From Solanum dulcamara (Eukaryota; Streptophyta; Magnoliopsida; Solanales; Solanaceae), in contig NC_077245.1 in NCBI RefSeq assembly GCF_947179165.1, positions 1,441,001 through 1,505,000 of the forward strand: 64,000 nt of DNA, written 5' to 3'. The position numbers were made by a program, and so were the translations under genes. Shown piece by piece: positions 33,842 through 47,500 of this stretch. Each line of letters begins with the position of its first letter. Positions within the stretch are counted from its first letter, which is position 1. Below the pieces are notes generated by a model. That model was not told the origin of the DNA, searched no databases, and saw nothing but the letters and a program-made list of their open reading frames with translations.

Positions 33842-34270
33842 AACGAGCTTATGGTGATAAACGATTTCAGATTTCCCTGCCTTTCTAATTTCTACTATAG
33901 TATAAAACACACACTTCTCTTTCCAGATGTCCGACCTCGCCATCAAGTTGGGTCATTCAGTTTTAGTAGTGTTTCAACAACTTCCATAGCTGATAACACT
34001 CCTCAGCAATCATAGTCTACAACAAGAAGAGAATCAACAAAAATGGCACCTGTGGAGTATTGATGAGCATCTGATGATCAATGATTTCAGATTTCCCTAA
34101 TTTCTGTTGTAGTCTACACATACTTTTCTTATCAAATGGTCAACCTTGCCATCAAGTTGGGTTACTCAAGGATCCTTGAGTAGTTGCTTAGCAACATCCG
34201 GAGCTGACAATACTCCATTGTTGTGATCATATACATGATATAACAAGAGAATTAGCAAAAATTGAAAGGG
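33842..34270. repeat. Tandem duplication, two diverged copies of about 210-220 bp
   Basis: Copy 1 (33842-34050) and copy 2 (34063-34270) share in order: cgatttcagatttccc, ttgccatcaagttgggt, tccggagctgacaatactcc and acaagagaattagcaaaaat. They differ by many substitutions and short indels, so the duplication is old. Confidence 0.7.
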
Positions 34271-34654
34271 ATGACGCCTTTTCAAATTCCAAGGTCAATC
34301 CATGTTGATGTTAGCCACAAAAGATAAGGAAGATCACATGCAATTTCAATATTAAGGATGGGAAATAGACATACTTATCAGAAATGTTATGGATCACCAA
34401 AATCTTTTTACACACCCTTAATTGAACCATACATCAGCAGTACATATGTGAAGTGCCTCAATGACTAAAACGTCAAATATTTTGCATCGGATTATGACAT
34501 GTCACTTGCCACATCAGAGCTTTGTCACTATGAAATTTCACATTAGGACTGAATGACTTCTATACTGTAATTTCAAAGCATTCTGGACACACTAATTGTT
34601 GAGGAATTGTCAAGTCTACTGTGCCAGCTGAGTGTGTAAAGTTTAACGAGCATG

Positions 34655-36828
34655 CTACTGTCCCTCGAGGGTACCAAGTGCCTCCTTTAGAAGCTTCTGA
34701 GCTTCTTCCCTTCTCCTGTACAAGCAAACAGAAACCAACATCATGAAAAATCATATTATCCAGGATAAAAAGATGAGAAAAGGAATTAAACAATCTGCCT
34801 CAACTCCAACTTGTGAATTTATGCACATTATTAGTGTTACAGTAAATACATATCTTATTTCTTTTTGAGAGGTAGTTTGATATACTAATTACATAACTGA
34901 CTGAAGCAGCTTAAAGTAAACTGGTTTCTCTCACTTACAATCGGTTTGTTGCAGCACAACTATGAACTCATTTAACGAACTCCCTAGTTTTCATCTAAAT
35001 CTAATGAAGGAAGAAGCTAAATATATATGATAAAAAGAGCATACAAACAACAACATACCGCTTGATATCCTCTATAGCTTGTTTACGCCGTTGTATCTGA
35101 AGCTCTAGAATATGGATAAGTGTGGCTCGAGCCTGTAAAAGAAAGAAACTAAGGTAAATGATAATTGAGATCATCTATCTTCTATAGCCATGCTAAAAAA
35201 CCAGGAAATATTTGGGTACTTAGATTCACCAATTGATCACCTGGTGAGGACGCAGAGAATTGAGTAGGTGGTGCAAGTTTTTGAATATCAGAGATATCTC
35301 TTCCACTCTCCTGGCATATTGTGAAGGGCGCTCTACCAGAACATCAGCAAGCTCCAATATATGTAGCTGCAACTCTCTGTTAAGTGCTCTTAGTTCTTTC
35401 TTGAAATCTGTAACATGAATCAGCAGAATAAGAAAGAATAATTTTCTGACGAGACAAAATAGCACCTAAACATATCTCTGGAAGCATCCCATATGCAGCA
35501 CCATCCAGTAACAGGGAACATCATGGCACATCCTTCCAACTATGGAATTGATTCTGCAATTAACTTTTGCAATGCGTAGGATACTTGATAACATATCTTT
35601 TGTCTAAGACTTCAGATAACCTAAAAGGCTCCAACCTTATAACTAAAAGGGCTCCAACCTTATAACTATTGCAATATGCGACATGACATCCTAGATCCTG
35701 GGCACAAAATCAAGAAACAGTTTCTAGAGGACATGAAGTTCTCATTAGATTTCCCTATTCTTTATTCTGGTCACTGGCTCGGGAAAGAAAACAGAAATGA
35801 TAGAAATATAGATTAACCTTGTAGAGAATATTTACTTGGAACTTACAAGGAAGGAAATAAAAACAAGTGCCATGTTCCATGCAGACTCATATCTAAAATG
35901 CAGGACGATATATAAGGTACAAATGTGTGTATCCACATTCTTAAATTCTTTTAACCATAAACGTATATAAAAATAAATATGCATATTACATACACATAAG
36001 TATCACAGTAGGAACAAACACGGCTTTTTGAAAATAGATGCGAACATTACCAACATTAGGCCCTTTTGGGTATAATTGACGCACACCCTGCTCTTCCAAA
36101 TTTGGGAGTACATCATCAGTCTGTACAAATGGCAATGGCAAAAAAAATGCTGAGCAAGCTTGTACGTAGTCATTTAATACAAACCACAGCGAACAACTTA
36201 ATTTCAGCAATACAACTGACAAACAAAATTCACAAAAGACAAGAACACAGAGAAATGACCAGAAAAAAATATCTTTTATAAACATGCATTCCAGTTCAAG
36301 ATAACATAAGATAAAAGTGAGAACATTAATGGAAACCTCATTCATATTTCAGAATAGATAAAATCTAAGTCACTGCCAATTGAATATCTCACTGGACCTT
36401 ATAATAGCATCAGACATTTCCCCATCTACACTTTTGTATTTTTTAGGCGCACATTGAATTAATCCCAAAAGCAATATAGAGTATATCAAAGTGAAGAAAC
36501 TGAGAATATGATTCAATCTTAAAAGTAAAAACCAAATATTTCGAGGTAAAGAACTACCCAGAACCTTGCATAGGCCCCAAATACACCTTAAACATTCACA
36601 AGCCCACATTAAGCACAAGTCAGCAATTGGGTATCATGAGGTGGGGGGATTTCAAAAGGAGGTAGGGAAACAGGTGAGAGACTTTACAGTGTAGTTGCTA
36701 CCAAAGAGGACATAGGTGCCTTCAATGTGAGGGGGAGGTTCTGGAGCAGACTTGGGGTCCTGAAGATAGTCCTTGTACAGCCTGTAATAAGGTGGCGGTG
36801 GTGGGTATGTTGCTGTTGCTGTCGACAT
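34655..36828 (-). CDS. MED7: Mediator complex subunit 7 (170 aa, 5 coding exons)
   Basis: MED7 belongs to the middle module of Mediator, pairs with MED21 and links activators to RNA polymerase II in the nucleus. The spliced CDS is 36828-36688, 36120-36051, 35407-35241, 35132-35059 and 34715-34655 (513 nt, 170 aa plus stop). All junctions are GT-AG and the phases agree. The N-terminus has the Pro-rich, Tyr-rich start (ATYPPPPPYYRLYKDY) and HIEGTYVLFGSNYT. The middle has EEQGVRQLYPKGPNVDFKKE. The C-terminal half is a long helix/coiled coil (LNRELQLHILELADVLVERP; RATLIHILELQIQRRKQA) ending KLLKEALGTLEGQ. Length matches plant MED7. A 5' UTR exon near 37490-37550 with a gtgagt donor is likely, spliced just before the ATG. 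Confidence 0.95.
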
Positions 36829-37489
36829 CTGATTTCACAAAAACAATGTTCTTGTCTTCTCTGTCCCACTAATAGTCACATTAAGACGGAGGGCTTCCAA
36901 AGGGCAGTTTTTCAACCAAAAATGGTGACTTTTCTCGGCGTTGAGTAGACACTTGGACGAGAAATATCAGACCCCTGCACTCACTCTGCAGTAGTGTATT
37001 GCCGACGGTAGCACCTTAAACTAATTTGTCCAAACATAAGCTACAATTTTGGGCTTTTATCAGCTGCAATACATAAAAGTAACAATTTTGAAAGTCAGAG
37101 GGGTCAAAGTATCAAAAAACACCTTCCTTCTATCTCAAAGTACAGCCTCAAAGATCGACAAAAACAATCAGCAACAGAAAACCTATTTAACCTAACAAGT
37201 AACCATCCACATCTGATTTTTATGCAATGATTCAGTCAAAAATCAATGATTCATAAATATCTAATTAACCTAAAAACATTAATTTTCAAAAACTTCAAAT
37301 ACAGATAAATGAGAATAATAATTGAAATCACGTCTTCAACTAGCAGAAATCACGCTTAGAACTAGTATGGATTCAATTATGGTACGCCGTACGTATAGTT
37401 CAGTTCTTTTCAAGTTGAAAATTCCACAGATTTTTCTTCATCTTCAATTGTTTTCTTTTGAAGAAAAAAAAAGACACAGTGATGGAACT

Positions 37490-37650
37490 CACCTGAAGAC
37501 GGACGAGCAGCGGCAACCGGCGGCAGACTTTCAGTGAACGGGACTTAGTTTGGATCCTAAACAATACGTATACATTCACTTAAGAGTAAAGAGTTAAAGG
37601 GCCTAGTTTTGGGCTGAAGGCTACAGATTTATCTTTTATGTATTGGGCCT
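37490..37650 (-). promoter_or_regulatory. MED7 leader exon and TGGGCC-bearing promoter
   Basis: On the minus strand a donor-like 'ttcag|gtgagttcc' at about 37490 follows a GC-richer leader. Upstream lie agggcct (about 37597), ttgggct (about 37609) and ttgggccta (about 37642-37650), which resemble site II elements. The exact transcription start cannot be read. Confidence 0.45.
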
Positions 37651-37659
37651 ATAAGTATA

Positions 37660-38440
37660 TCCAGACCAGTTATCCTAATCCAAAACTCACGTTAAAAGTT
37701 TGTTTGTTTTTTTTGGGAAAAAACTGAAAAGTAGTTTCTTAGGAGCATAAAATGCAAAGAGCTCTCTCTATCCCACTAATTTCTCTTATTCATCACTTAA
37801 GTGAAAAAATATATATTAATTCAAGATACTATTTATTTATTTATTTTAAAAAAATTAAGAGATATTGATCAATAAGTTACTTTATTGTTGTCTTAATCGA
37901 TGAATATCTAACATCTAAGCTAGTGCATATTTTGACACTTAATTAAGCTTTTAGTTCATTTGTATCATCAATTTATTAAATACGACTTAGTTAAAACTTT
38001 TAATTTGTATCTTTACATGACAATTATGTCTTTCAATAGTTTAAATTTAAAAATTCTTGATTCGAAAAGTAAAGTTTACAACAAGATTAAGGATTCCAAG
38101 TCTTTCTTATAAGTCATGTTATCGAATACATTCTTAATTGATACATTCAAATAGTAATTACCAGAAGATGAAGTTCAACTAGAAGGGTACTCCTGTCATA
38201 TGGTCTAGCAAACAAAGGTTAAATTAGTCATTGCACAGTCCCTTTCAACTGAATTGCTCTCAACTTCACGCATCATTCATGAGGCACTCCCCTTTCACCC
38301 AGCGCCAGAGAATCAAATCATTACCCTACGTGGGTCCCAACAAAAGGTTTTTATAATCATTAATAATTCGCCGCAGTATTACTCAATTAGTCGCCGATTT
38401 TTCCCCAACATGTACACGCTGGCATTTTAGGTAAGAAATT
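37660..38440. other. Divergent intergenic region between MED7 and the 616-aa protein gene
   Basis: No gene is visible. It is AT-rich, with promoter-like GC-richer words (ctacgtgggtccc, about 38328-38340) towards the right. Confidence 0.45.
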
Positions 38441-38447
38441 TTATTGC

Positions 38448-38470
38448 CACGTAGATGACACGTGGGACTC
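38448..38470 (+). promoter_or_regulatory. ACGT/G-box cluster upstream of the 616-aa protein gene
   Basis: The words gccacgtag and gacacgtggga place two ACGT cores within about 15 bases, the second a full CACGTGG G-box/ABRE-like element. A third, tacgtggg, lies near 38330. These are targets of bZIP and bHLH factors in plants. Regulation is inferred. Confidence 0.5.
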
Positions 38471-39818
38471 GCGGAATTCTGATCCAACGGCTGCGAAAAT
38501 CCCGTTTCTATGGTCCGTAGATATTGCGACGACGTAATAATTAAAAATATTCCTTTAAAATCGCAAAGAAAAGAGAGAAAACAGAGTGTGTAACTGATCG
38601 GTTTTTTTTTTTTTTGTGAAATCTTGAGAGAATCGGGTAATCCGTTTGTTAAGCAGAAATATTCTCAGCTTTCTAAATCGTTACTATTTGGGTAAATCAA
38701 AAATTATTCTTTTTCAGTTATGAGTTGTTGCAACAGATTATAAGCTGGATTAATTTTTTTCATGATTCTTCTGTTCTTTTTCATGGAAATGAGTGAGTTT
38801 CTTTGTTTTCTGCATTTTGAATTTTGCGTTGTTGATCTGAAAGAGTGATGAGATTCTGGTTTTTCTGAGAAAAAGTGTGAAGAAAATGCTCATTTTGATT
38901 CAGATAATCCGAAATATTAATCTGTTTTAATGGGGTTTTGTTTGATGAATAGAGGTGGTACTGTAATTTCTCTTCATGGGGTTGATTTTTTTTGTTTGTT
39001 TGTTTTTTAAGTACTTTGCGTGGGTGTTGTCTTTCTTCTTTCTCTCTCTTTTTTCCTTTTCGGGTTGATGAGTACGAGTGTGACAGACTCACAGTGAGAG
39101 AGCGGCTTTATTATGTGAAGAAAGAACCCGATTCGTTGTACATAAAGGACCAAATTCACTTTTCTTCTTCTTCTTTTTTTTCCCTTCTCAGAGCTCTTTT
39201 AATGTCAGTACTGTAAAACCCAAAAGCCTCTAATGTTGCAGTTTCTCGTTTATTTAGATTCACTACTAAAAGTTCATAAGTTTTGAAGGTTTTCTTCTGT
39301 TTAAATTGTTTGATTAATTGTAGCTGGAGCTGGGAAAAATGTTTTCAATTTAATGTTGTTGCAGGTATTTGTTTACCCAGAAATGGACAAGAAAAGTGAA
39401 TTTGATGAATATGATTTTATTTTTTATATCTCATTTGTTTCGTCTTCGTATTAAAATCAAGCGGTTACTAAACAACAAAACCCATCAATGCCTCTATTGT
39501 CTGTTTCTGCAAAAATATTCTTATTCTTATTTCATCTCTATGTGGATTTTGGTGTTTGAGAGGCTGAGTAACGCGTGTCGTCTTGTATTCCTCCTTTTCT
39601 CCTCTCTTTTTTTCTTTTTTTGGTTATCTGTTATAGTTCTTTATCCTTCTTTTTGTTTTGATTTTTCTTGTGATTTCTGTTTTCAGAAATATTCTCTGAT
39701 AATATTACTGGGTTGTGGTTTGATTGCTCAGATTGTAATGGAGGAAATGAAATAATTGCGAAGAAATTTAAGAAAAAGGGTGAAAAATTGAGTGGTGCTG
39801 GTGAAGTCTAATCTCAGT

Positions 39819-42800
39819 ATGAACAACATTGAAATGGGTTGTTTAAAGTCTGATGATAACGATGAGATTCATCCCAATGTTTCTGTTCGGAAGCGGTTTA
39901 AGTTTCCCAAAAAGGTTTGATATTTAGCTCAATTAAGTATATTGGAAAACATTGTAAATAATAATTGGTCTGTTTATTCATAACTCATTTTGGATTTGCA
40001 GTTTTTTGATGAGTGTAATGGAGTAGATCATGCTTCTGTTCCTCGGAAAGTACGTTCAGGTTTGTATTTTGGTGAATTAGAAACCGAACATAAAATCATG
40101 AATTCGCCAACAATTTTGTGTTAGTTGGAGCCCAGTGCTTGGAAGTGGGTCACTTGTTTCTTTCTTTTGTAAAGTGTAGTAAATTCCTTTTCACCTCTTC
40201 TTTCTTTTTAAGCATCAGAAGATTCTGTATGTTTCTTCGTCTTCTTCTTCTCTTTTTTCGAACCTTTGGAATCACTAAAAAGTATTTAATCGACAATTTG
40301 AGTGATTGTACTAGCCAACTTTCTGATTTTACTTCTCTAATAAGGTGAAATGGTTCTTGTTTGAGTAAAAATTTGGACTTCCAATTGATCATAAGTTGTT
40401 TGCTTGGATCCTTTGCCCTTTGTAGTTATCAAGAAGAGAATTCGCAAGCTCATCTCTCCACCTTTGTCAATTTCCAAGAAGGCGATTCGCATGTCAGATG
40501 GAGCTGAAACACAAAGGAAATATGTCAACAAGTCCAAGATTAATTTGGTTAGTGACTTGTAAATTTTTCAGCTTTTTCCTTTAAGTAGTTCTTTTTGCCT
40601 CTATTGTTCCTCCATCAAACAATTGAATGATATGCAGTTCAATGGAAAATTTTCATCTATGATAACGAGATTTAAATGCAGACTCATTGTGGCTCAAGTC
40701 GGTCTATAAAGGAGGAGCTTGAAGGCCAAATCACGAAAGATGAAGAGGAAGTGGCTGAAACCTTGTATGCTCTGGCTGGTATGATCCCAGACACTAGCAC
40801 CTTGAGCGAAAGCAAAATAAATAGTCAACTTCCGGAAGTGAAATCTTTGGACTTACCAGAACCTGAGACTTCTGTCATTTCAAGTGGAGGTCTGTTTGTT
40901 AGTTCTTTGTTTCTATGTTAGTATCTTCCATAATTGGTCATTTACTGAACCGAGTATATTTCACAAATCGTGTAGTTGTAACAGCAGAGCAGGACATAAG
41001 GACAAACAGCTTCCAATTCAGTGCTGAAGCTTTGAAGCATTTTCCAGACATAGCTGTTTCTGCTGGAGAAGCTATCAAATCAAAATCATTTGATGATGCT
41101 TCCCGGTGTAATACATCCATCAACACAGAGCAGCTTGGAATTTCACCGCAACCAGTAAGTTTTATTTGAACATTTATACTCTTTGGTTAATATGTGACAT
41201 AGCTGCTGATCTTATGGTTCTGTAATTCAGGTTGTTGCTTATCAAGCCAACCAACAAAACACACACAAGGAGAAGAGGAATAATGGTATAGCTATAGCCA
41301 GCAAGTTTCGAATTTTCTGATGACTGGTTGTAATTTATCAGAGACAGTGCCCATTCAAATCATGTGTATTTATATCTTCACTAACAGAAACGTTGTTTTG
41401 GTGATCAGGTTCATTGTTGTGGCCAGGCTTGTCTGCAGTAGGGTCGTCTTGTTCCGACATACTTGATTCTGCATCACAGTAATTTCCCATTTCTTACCGC
41501 AGTCTTTCTTGCATACAAATATTGTTTGGTTTCTCATGCACTGAGTAATGATAGGTTTCCAATTGCCAAATTTCCTGTCTGGATTGGAAGCACTGGCTCT
41601 GATCTTCAAGCTCAAAATGCAAAATCATGTCTCCCAACTGTGAAGGTGTTTTAGCACTTTGATATGGCTTTTAGTTACTCTTTGTGTACTTTGTTCCATT
41701 CTGAACAATTATGAGGAACACTCATTTGATTTGATTATGCAGGATTCTCAAGTTCCACTTGATTTGAGGAAGTCATTTAAGAGGTGTGCTGCTCATGTTT
41801 ATATAAGTCGGCTGACTAAAGTGTTACAGACTGCAGTGAAAGGCGACACAGTCTCCTTGCATCCTTCTCAGTCTTCATCTCCTGATGGAGTGAAGCAAGA
41901 GCCTCGTATAGTTCAGAACAGCCCAACTGGAAAGGTGAATGATATACATGAAATTGTTTCTACTGGGAGCGTTGCCTCTACTGCTGAGAAGAATCCAACT
42001 GAAGTTAGAAATGCAATCCTTTTGCACAAAAGACTCCTCCAAGATCAGCAACAGGCTTCTGCTACGTCTGGTTTCAATTCATTAGTAAAGCAGGTTAGTT
42101 ATATTCAGTAATTTGTGATATTCTCCATTCATACACGATAATAATCCACTTTATATCGCAGAACGTAGATTTCCTTTCATTGTCAGCTGGAAATAATATG
42201 ATGAAAGGCACTAATGGTGCAACTATTGCTGGTCATAACCTTGAAACGCCCGCAACCTCACAGAAACATCCAGCCCTGCATTTCTTGCTTCCCCAGAATG
42301 GTTATTCATCTGCACCTTTCCGTTACCATCCTGCAACAGGAGCAACTCAGCAGGTGACTTCTAATTAAAATTGCTTTGCTGCATTTGAAACATAACTAGT
42401 TTGTCAGATTCTCAGTTTCTGGACTTAATCATTGTTAAGATACTGAGCATTCTTTAAATTGAATTCAGCTTTCGAAATGTGCTTTCACTTTACTGTTTTT
42501 TACAAACCACCAAGCAAATAGATTGTTTTACCCCTCTTTATGTGTAGAGTCAGGATGAGAACAGCCTAAGTACACGCTGAAATCTTGACCTTTGGTGCTA
42601 GGAACATGTAAAACAACATAATGCCAGTTGTGGTTCCTGCTGTTAGGGACTACAATACATGAGTTTATTTAAAGACACCCGCCAACACAAATACATATCT
42701 ATGTATTAATATACAAAGCTTGCGTTAGATAACACTATTCTGCTTCCAACATAGACCGCCCAGCACCATAGCTCATTCTGATCCCCTTCTCCGTTTTTGG

Positions 42801-43384
42801 AATATTTGAGAAGTGTTATAGTAAAATTTTGTCATCTATTGCATTTTACTGGTCGTTACATTTATTACTAAAATGATTCAGGAATAAGTTTGTGGTGAGA
42901 CTACTAATTAACATTGTTTAGAAGATTAAGACAATTCTTTTGTGGACAGTTGCAGGTTCTGCTGCCTCCATATCTTGGAGGTGCATCAATTTGTCCATCA
43001 AGAGAAGCTACTATGGCCTTACCAAGACAAATGTTGCAGCAGAATGAACTACAAAACGCCGCCCATTTCGCTGCTCAATACAAGTTTGGTGGAGTCTCTA
43101 CCTCACAAATGCGAGACTGGCAAAATGCAGGGCGACCAATGCCTATTTTTGGACCTTCTCAAGCTCAATTTGCAGATTCTTCTTCCTCCATGGAAGCACT
43201 TTCTTCCAAGTATGTTCCACCCTTGTTGAACGAGCAGGAGCTTATGTCCATTTCTGCGTCACGAGCTAATTCAAGGATCAGAGGACAATATTACAGTTTC
43301 CCTTCTGGCTTGGAAGGAAGCGGGCATGGACTCTACCCCAATAATGTGCCTTCATTGCAGCTTCTTTGCAATGATCGTCGTTAA
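39819..43384 (+). CDS. Plant-specific protein of unknown function, probably nuclear (616 aa, 11 coding exons)
   Basis: The CDS exons are 39819-39914, 40002-40059, 40426-40547, 40682-40889, 40976-41154, 41231-41285, 41409-41478, 41555-41645, 41743-42093, 42162-42353 and 42956-43384 (1851 nt), all GT-AG and in phase. An upstream in-frame stop at 39789-39791 supports the ATG. The N-terminus is basic (VRKRFKFPKK; VIKKRIRKLISPPLSISKKA), like a nuclear localisation signal. An acidic helix follows (EEEVAETLYALAGMIPDTS). A central conserved-looking segment reads LRKSFKRCAAHVYISRL, and NAILLHKRLLQDQQQASA is Gln-rich. The C-terminal third is Pro/Gln/Ser-rich (PRQMLQQNELQNAAHFAAQY). This layout suggests a transcription-related scaffold, but no named domain is seen. 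The leader (about 38590-39818) is long, contains upstream ATGs and probably an intron ending at about 39365. Confidence 0.85.
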
Positions 43385-43399
43385 TACTGAGCCATGGCA

Positions 43400-44540
43400 C
43401 CATGTCGCCATGTCCAAAGATCAGATCGGACCTCCTTCAAATCATAATTGATTTATTCTTTTCTTTGCTTATGCATGAGAGTAGGTGTTCATTCTGTTGC
43501 TGAATATATCAAGAGGAGGAACCAAAAGGGAGGATAACAGTAAATTTCGTGTCCCTTATTAGATGCTTTGGCTTACTTGTTCTGTTTCACTTTCAATTAA
43601 TTATAGAGGAACAACTTCAGAAATGGTTGTTGGTTTTCGCCTACATGGATTCTATGGAAAGAAAGTTTATCTGTGTGTGAGAAGGTTATTGACTTAGAAC
43701 ACATTTAGACTACACAAGAAGAAGAATGATAGTGAAAAGTTTTTATGCTGCTATAAATTTCTTTCACCAATATATTCATGCTCAGATGATGAACTAGTAC
43801 CTAAAGTGAGTTTTTTTTTTTTTTTTTTTTTTACGGTATGTAAACAAAAAATATTATTTTTAAACTAGTTATATATAATTTAGATAATGGGACATGTGGG
43901 GATAGGGGTGGTGGGGTGGGAATAGGGGCTACTCAAATGAGGTAAAGATGAGATGTGGTCGAGGGTAGGAGGGACATAATTAATTAAATGTCACTTGTAA
44001 AACTTATTTTCTCTATTTTCACTAGAAAACTATCAGAATTTTGTCACTCCTACCCCAATTTTGCAAAATGTTTGGTAATTGTTCTCACCTAGATAGAGCT
44101 ATATAACATGAATTGAGTGGACTTCACGTGTTACAATACTCTAAAAAGAAAAAGTCTACATTTATCTTTCTAATTTTGACCTACACTTTGAAATCACTTT
44201 TTATTATACTTCAAGTTGGAGGTCCCTCCGAATAAAGGCAAATATAAGTTGTCTCAAAGTATGCTGACCTATAAAATAAAGAAATTTCGTCTTGTAATAA
44301 ACATATTTCCTATTTTCAACAACGATTAAGCTTCTGGAGTTGACAAAAGATAAAGATAGTCATATTTTAACTTGCAAACTACCTTTAAATGTATGAATGA
44401 ATAAATAAAAATGAGGCACAGCAACAAGAAGGTATCAACAGGATACAGAATGTCTAATGCAGTAAATACAGCCAGCCAGAAGAGAAGTGCAGACCACGAA
44501 GCCAAAAGGAAAGTGTCTGTTTCGACTCTCGAGCAAAGCA
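43400..44540. other. Convergent intergenic space between the 616-aa gene and AP2S
   Basis: It contains the 3' UTR of the plus-strand gene, a poly(T) run of about 24 bases near 43810-43833 and a G-rich stretch near 43895-43970. No gene is visible. Confidence 0.5.
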
Positions 44541-44549
44541 TGAGAATCT

Positions 44550-47500
44550 TCACTCCTGCTTTTCCAATTCTCCCATTCTCTCGATAATTGCCTGGTGCAT
44601 AAGAAAAGGATGTTCAGTGCAAAGTTATATAATATAATAGTATAGTCGAGGCAGTATCAAATATGCATCAACTTCTTTTTTTCTTTGGGCAGGGTTCGAG
44701 GGATGAGAGCAAAGGAATACGTATACAAAACCAAAACATCTGTCTTCTCATAGATGAGGGACAAACAAAACCAAATATTTAGTTACCCTGCTTCAGCAAA
44801 AAATTTTTACATCATTGCTAAATATGCTTTTCAAAATTTACGCCATGACATTAGCATGTACATGTCAATATACAAATGTACATACATATACATGTGTGTG
44901 TGAGAGAGAGAGGGCAGGTGTCAAAAAATCATGGCTAAATATGCTTTTCAAAATTAACGCCATGACATTAGCATGTACATGTCAATATACAAATGTACGT
45001 ACATATACATGTGTGTGTGTGAGAGAGAGGGCGGGTGTCGAAAAATCAAAAAATTGATTAGGGTAGCATATTTCTTACCCTCTTACTTGTTTCCTGGAGC
45101 TCCCCAGCAAGAATAAACTCATCTAATATCAGATATACCTGCAGAGGGAAGAAATTAATCATAAATAACACAATGAGTAATGAACAGAGACCATCGACTC
45201 TACTAATAAAAAGCATTTTATTTCACTTTTAGCAAACTAGTATTTTCAGTTAGTGCACATGATAGGCACAGTACAACTTTTACCTGGCCATTTGATTCTT
45301 TTATTGAAAGAATGATTTACCACCCTCCCAGAGAAACCTAAATTTCTCACTTATTCTAATCCCCTTATAGCTAAGTTTTGTGGAAATCAGAAGCTTTATG
45401 ATTTTCAGAGAGGAAAGCTCAACCTCTAATAATATATACCACGAGTGATGAGTAGGGAACATTTCGAGTTTTCATGTAGAACATGATGTTGATAATGGTT
45501 ACAGATAGTAATGATGGATGGGAAGATAAAATCGTCTTGTATTAATCGCCAAGTTGGACGATGACCAGTCCTTTGATACCACTTGTTATGGTCCCCACCA
45601 GTTTTACCTTGTAAGAATCTTAACTTGACACCGTGTTAAATCCTGCAGTGAACCATCTGTTCACAGTATACTCAAAACTTCAATTCTTCTATGAAGAACC
45701 CACATGGCTCTTCAAACATCAATTGGATAATCAAATTTCAATTGTTCTATGAAGAGACGGCATGGCTCTTCAAACTTAAATTGAATAATCAAACTTCAAC
45801 TCTTCTAAGTTACTTCGGCTATTGGAAGATCACATAGAACCAAGGGACATAAAAAGAAATTGAGTTTATAAACCAAGCTGCAGCAATAAGTAGGTATGTA
45901 ATTAGAAGGTTCCAGCTAAGGATTTGACAACAAACATTAAGTTGGAGAGCCAGCACAGAAATTTTAAAAGAATAATATAGCAGCATTTAACAGGTATCTA
46001 AGAGGATTACAACAACAACAACATATCCAGTGAAATCCCACAAGTGGCATCTAAGAAGATACAACAAGAATATTCATTTACAAACAATGAAAGGACCATT
46101 GTGCCACAAAAGTGGTCGCAAGGAAAAGAAAGAGGTTATAAACTTCACTGCTTCTTTAAGTAGCAACGTTTGATGAGAAATGTCTAACCTTGTGGAAATT
46201 GAAAACCAAATCCAGCTCACAGACATTGCTGAAAAAGTGATCCAAAATCTCCACAAACAAGTGGATGGACTCCAAATAAGCCAACTCGTTGTCTGTGATA
46301 TCAACGCAAAGTGAGAAAAATAATCCTGCATATCTTCTGTATATTACCTTGTGGGTACGGAACTGCAAAGAGGAGATCACAAGCAGGTGCTAGTTATTAG
46401 TGACTTATCAAGGAACATATCCTCACAAAAACTGAAAATTATCAGTGTGACTCACTACATAAGTAAATATCATGCAACCTATTATTGAAGTAAGTAGAGC
46501 AGCGCCATCACTAAAAAAAAAACTTCGCTGGATTCACTTCTTTCATCAATACTACTGAGGTTTCAGCACAAAAGGAATTGATTTCCCTTTTATTATTCAC
46601 TTCAGTTGTTTTCCATCTTATTTTACACAATAGAATATACACAAGTTCAAACTTCAAACCTCAAACTTGTTTTCTCTCCCTTCCAACCTCTAAATTTTCT
46701 AAAGCCAAGAGATTGAATTAGGAAACAACACACAGGTATGGGGAAATTGCCTCACTAAGAATTTCATACTCAGCCATAACATAGGTTACTCTACACAATA
46801 AACTGTTCTTGAATCCCCTCCCTATCCTTCAACCATTTCACAAAGTTATTCCTTTGATACCAGTGGAACAAGTACTTAAGATGCAATGGATGATAAATAT
46901 GATAAACCCTCTTGATATTACTTCACCAAAAATGTGAAATATCATATAATAATGTACGGGCTTACAGACAGGGAAAGTAAAACAGTTCTCCACCAAGAGG
47001 ACATCATTCACTCACACTATAAGATAGTTAAACATTAATACTTTTAGGAAAAAAGACTAGCAAAAAAGTTTCCCCTTTGGTTTAGCACAATTGCAGCAAA
47101 TTTGCTTATTATGGTGTTCTGTAGATCAAAAAGCAAACAAAATAAGACCATATAATCGCATTTTCGCCTTTTGTATTTCAAGCGGATCAAGTTATACTCA
47201 ATTCCATAGATATGAAAGGGCTTTCCACAACTGAAATTAAAGATTTTGGACATCATTACCTCAACAAAGTTGGTGAATTTGGGATCTCTATTCACCACCA
47301 ACCGATGAACCTACAGGGACCAAATTGACTTTATAATCAAAACTCACAATCTAAAATCAACAAATTCACATAATCAAGGTAAAAAAAAAAAAGCAAAAAA
47401 AATCTAAAATACCTCATATTCCACCTTGTGCTTCTCGGATTCCTCGAGAGGTATGTAATACTTGGCCAAACGAGTCTTTCCTTGTCTGTTCTGAAGCAAT

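Larger units (their letters stand above)
33200..34640. other. Convergent intergenic space between invertase and MED7
   Basis: It holds the 3' flanks of both genes, a SINE 5' fragment (33440-33545), a copy of a dispersed repeat (33640-33800) and a two-copy tandem duplication (33842-34270), each listed separately. No gene is visible. Confidence 0.5.

Noticed and set aside
34560..34793. Alternative reading of the MED7 last exon running to 34560
   Set aside because: It uses the wrong frame. In the phase set by the previous exon, the product ends LGTLEGQ at 34655.
44815..45057. Plus-strand frame of 80 codons with an internal protein repeat
   Set aside because: It is produced by the 117-bp tandem duplication in an AP2S intron and lies antisense to the gene.
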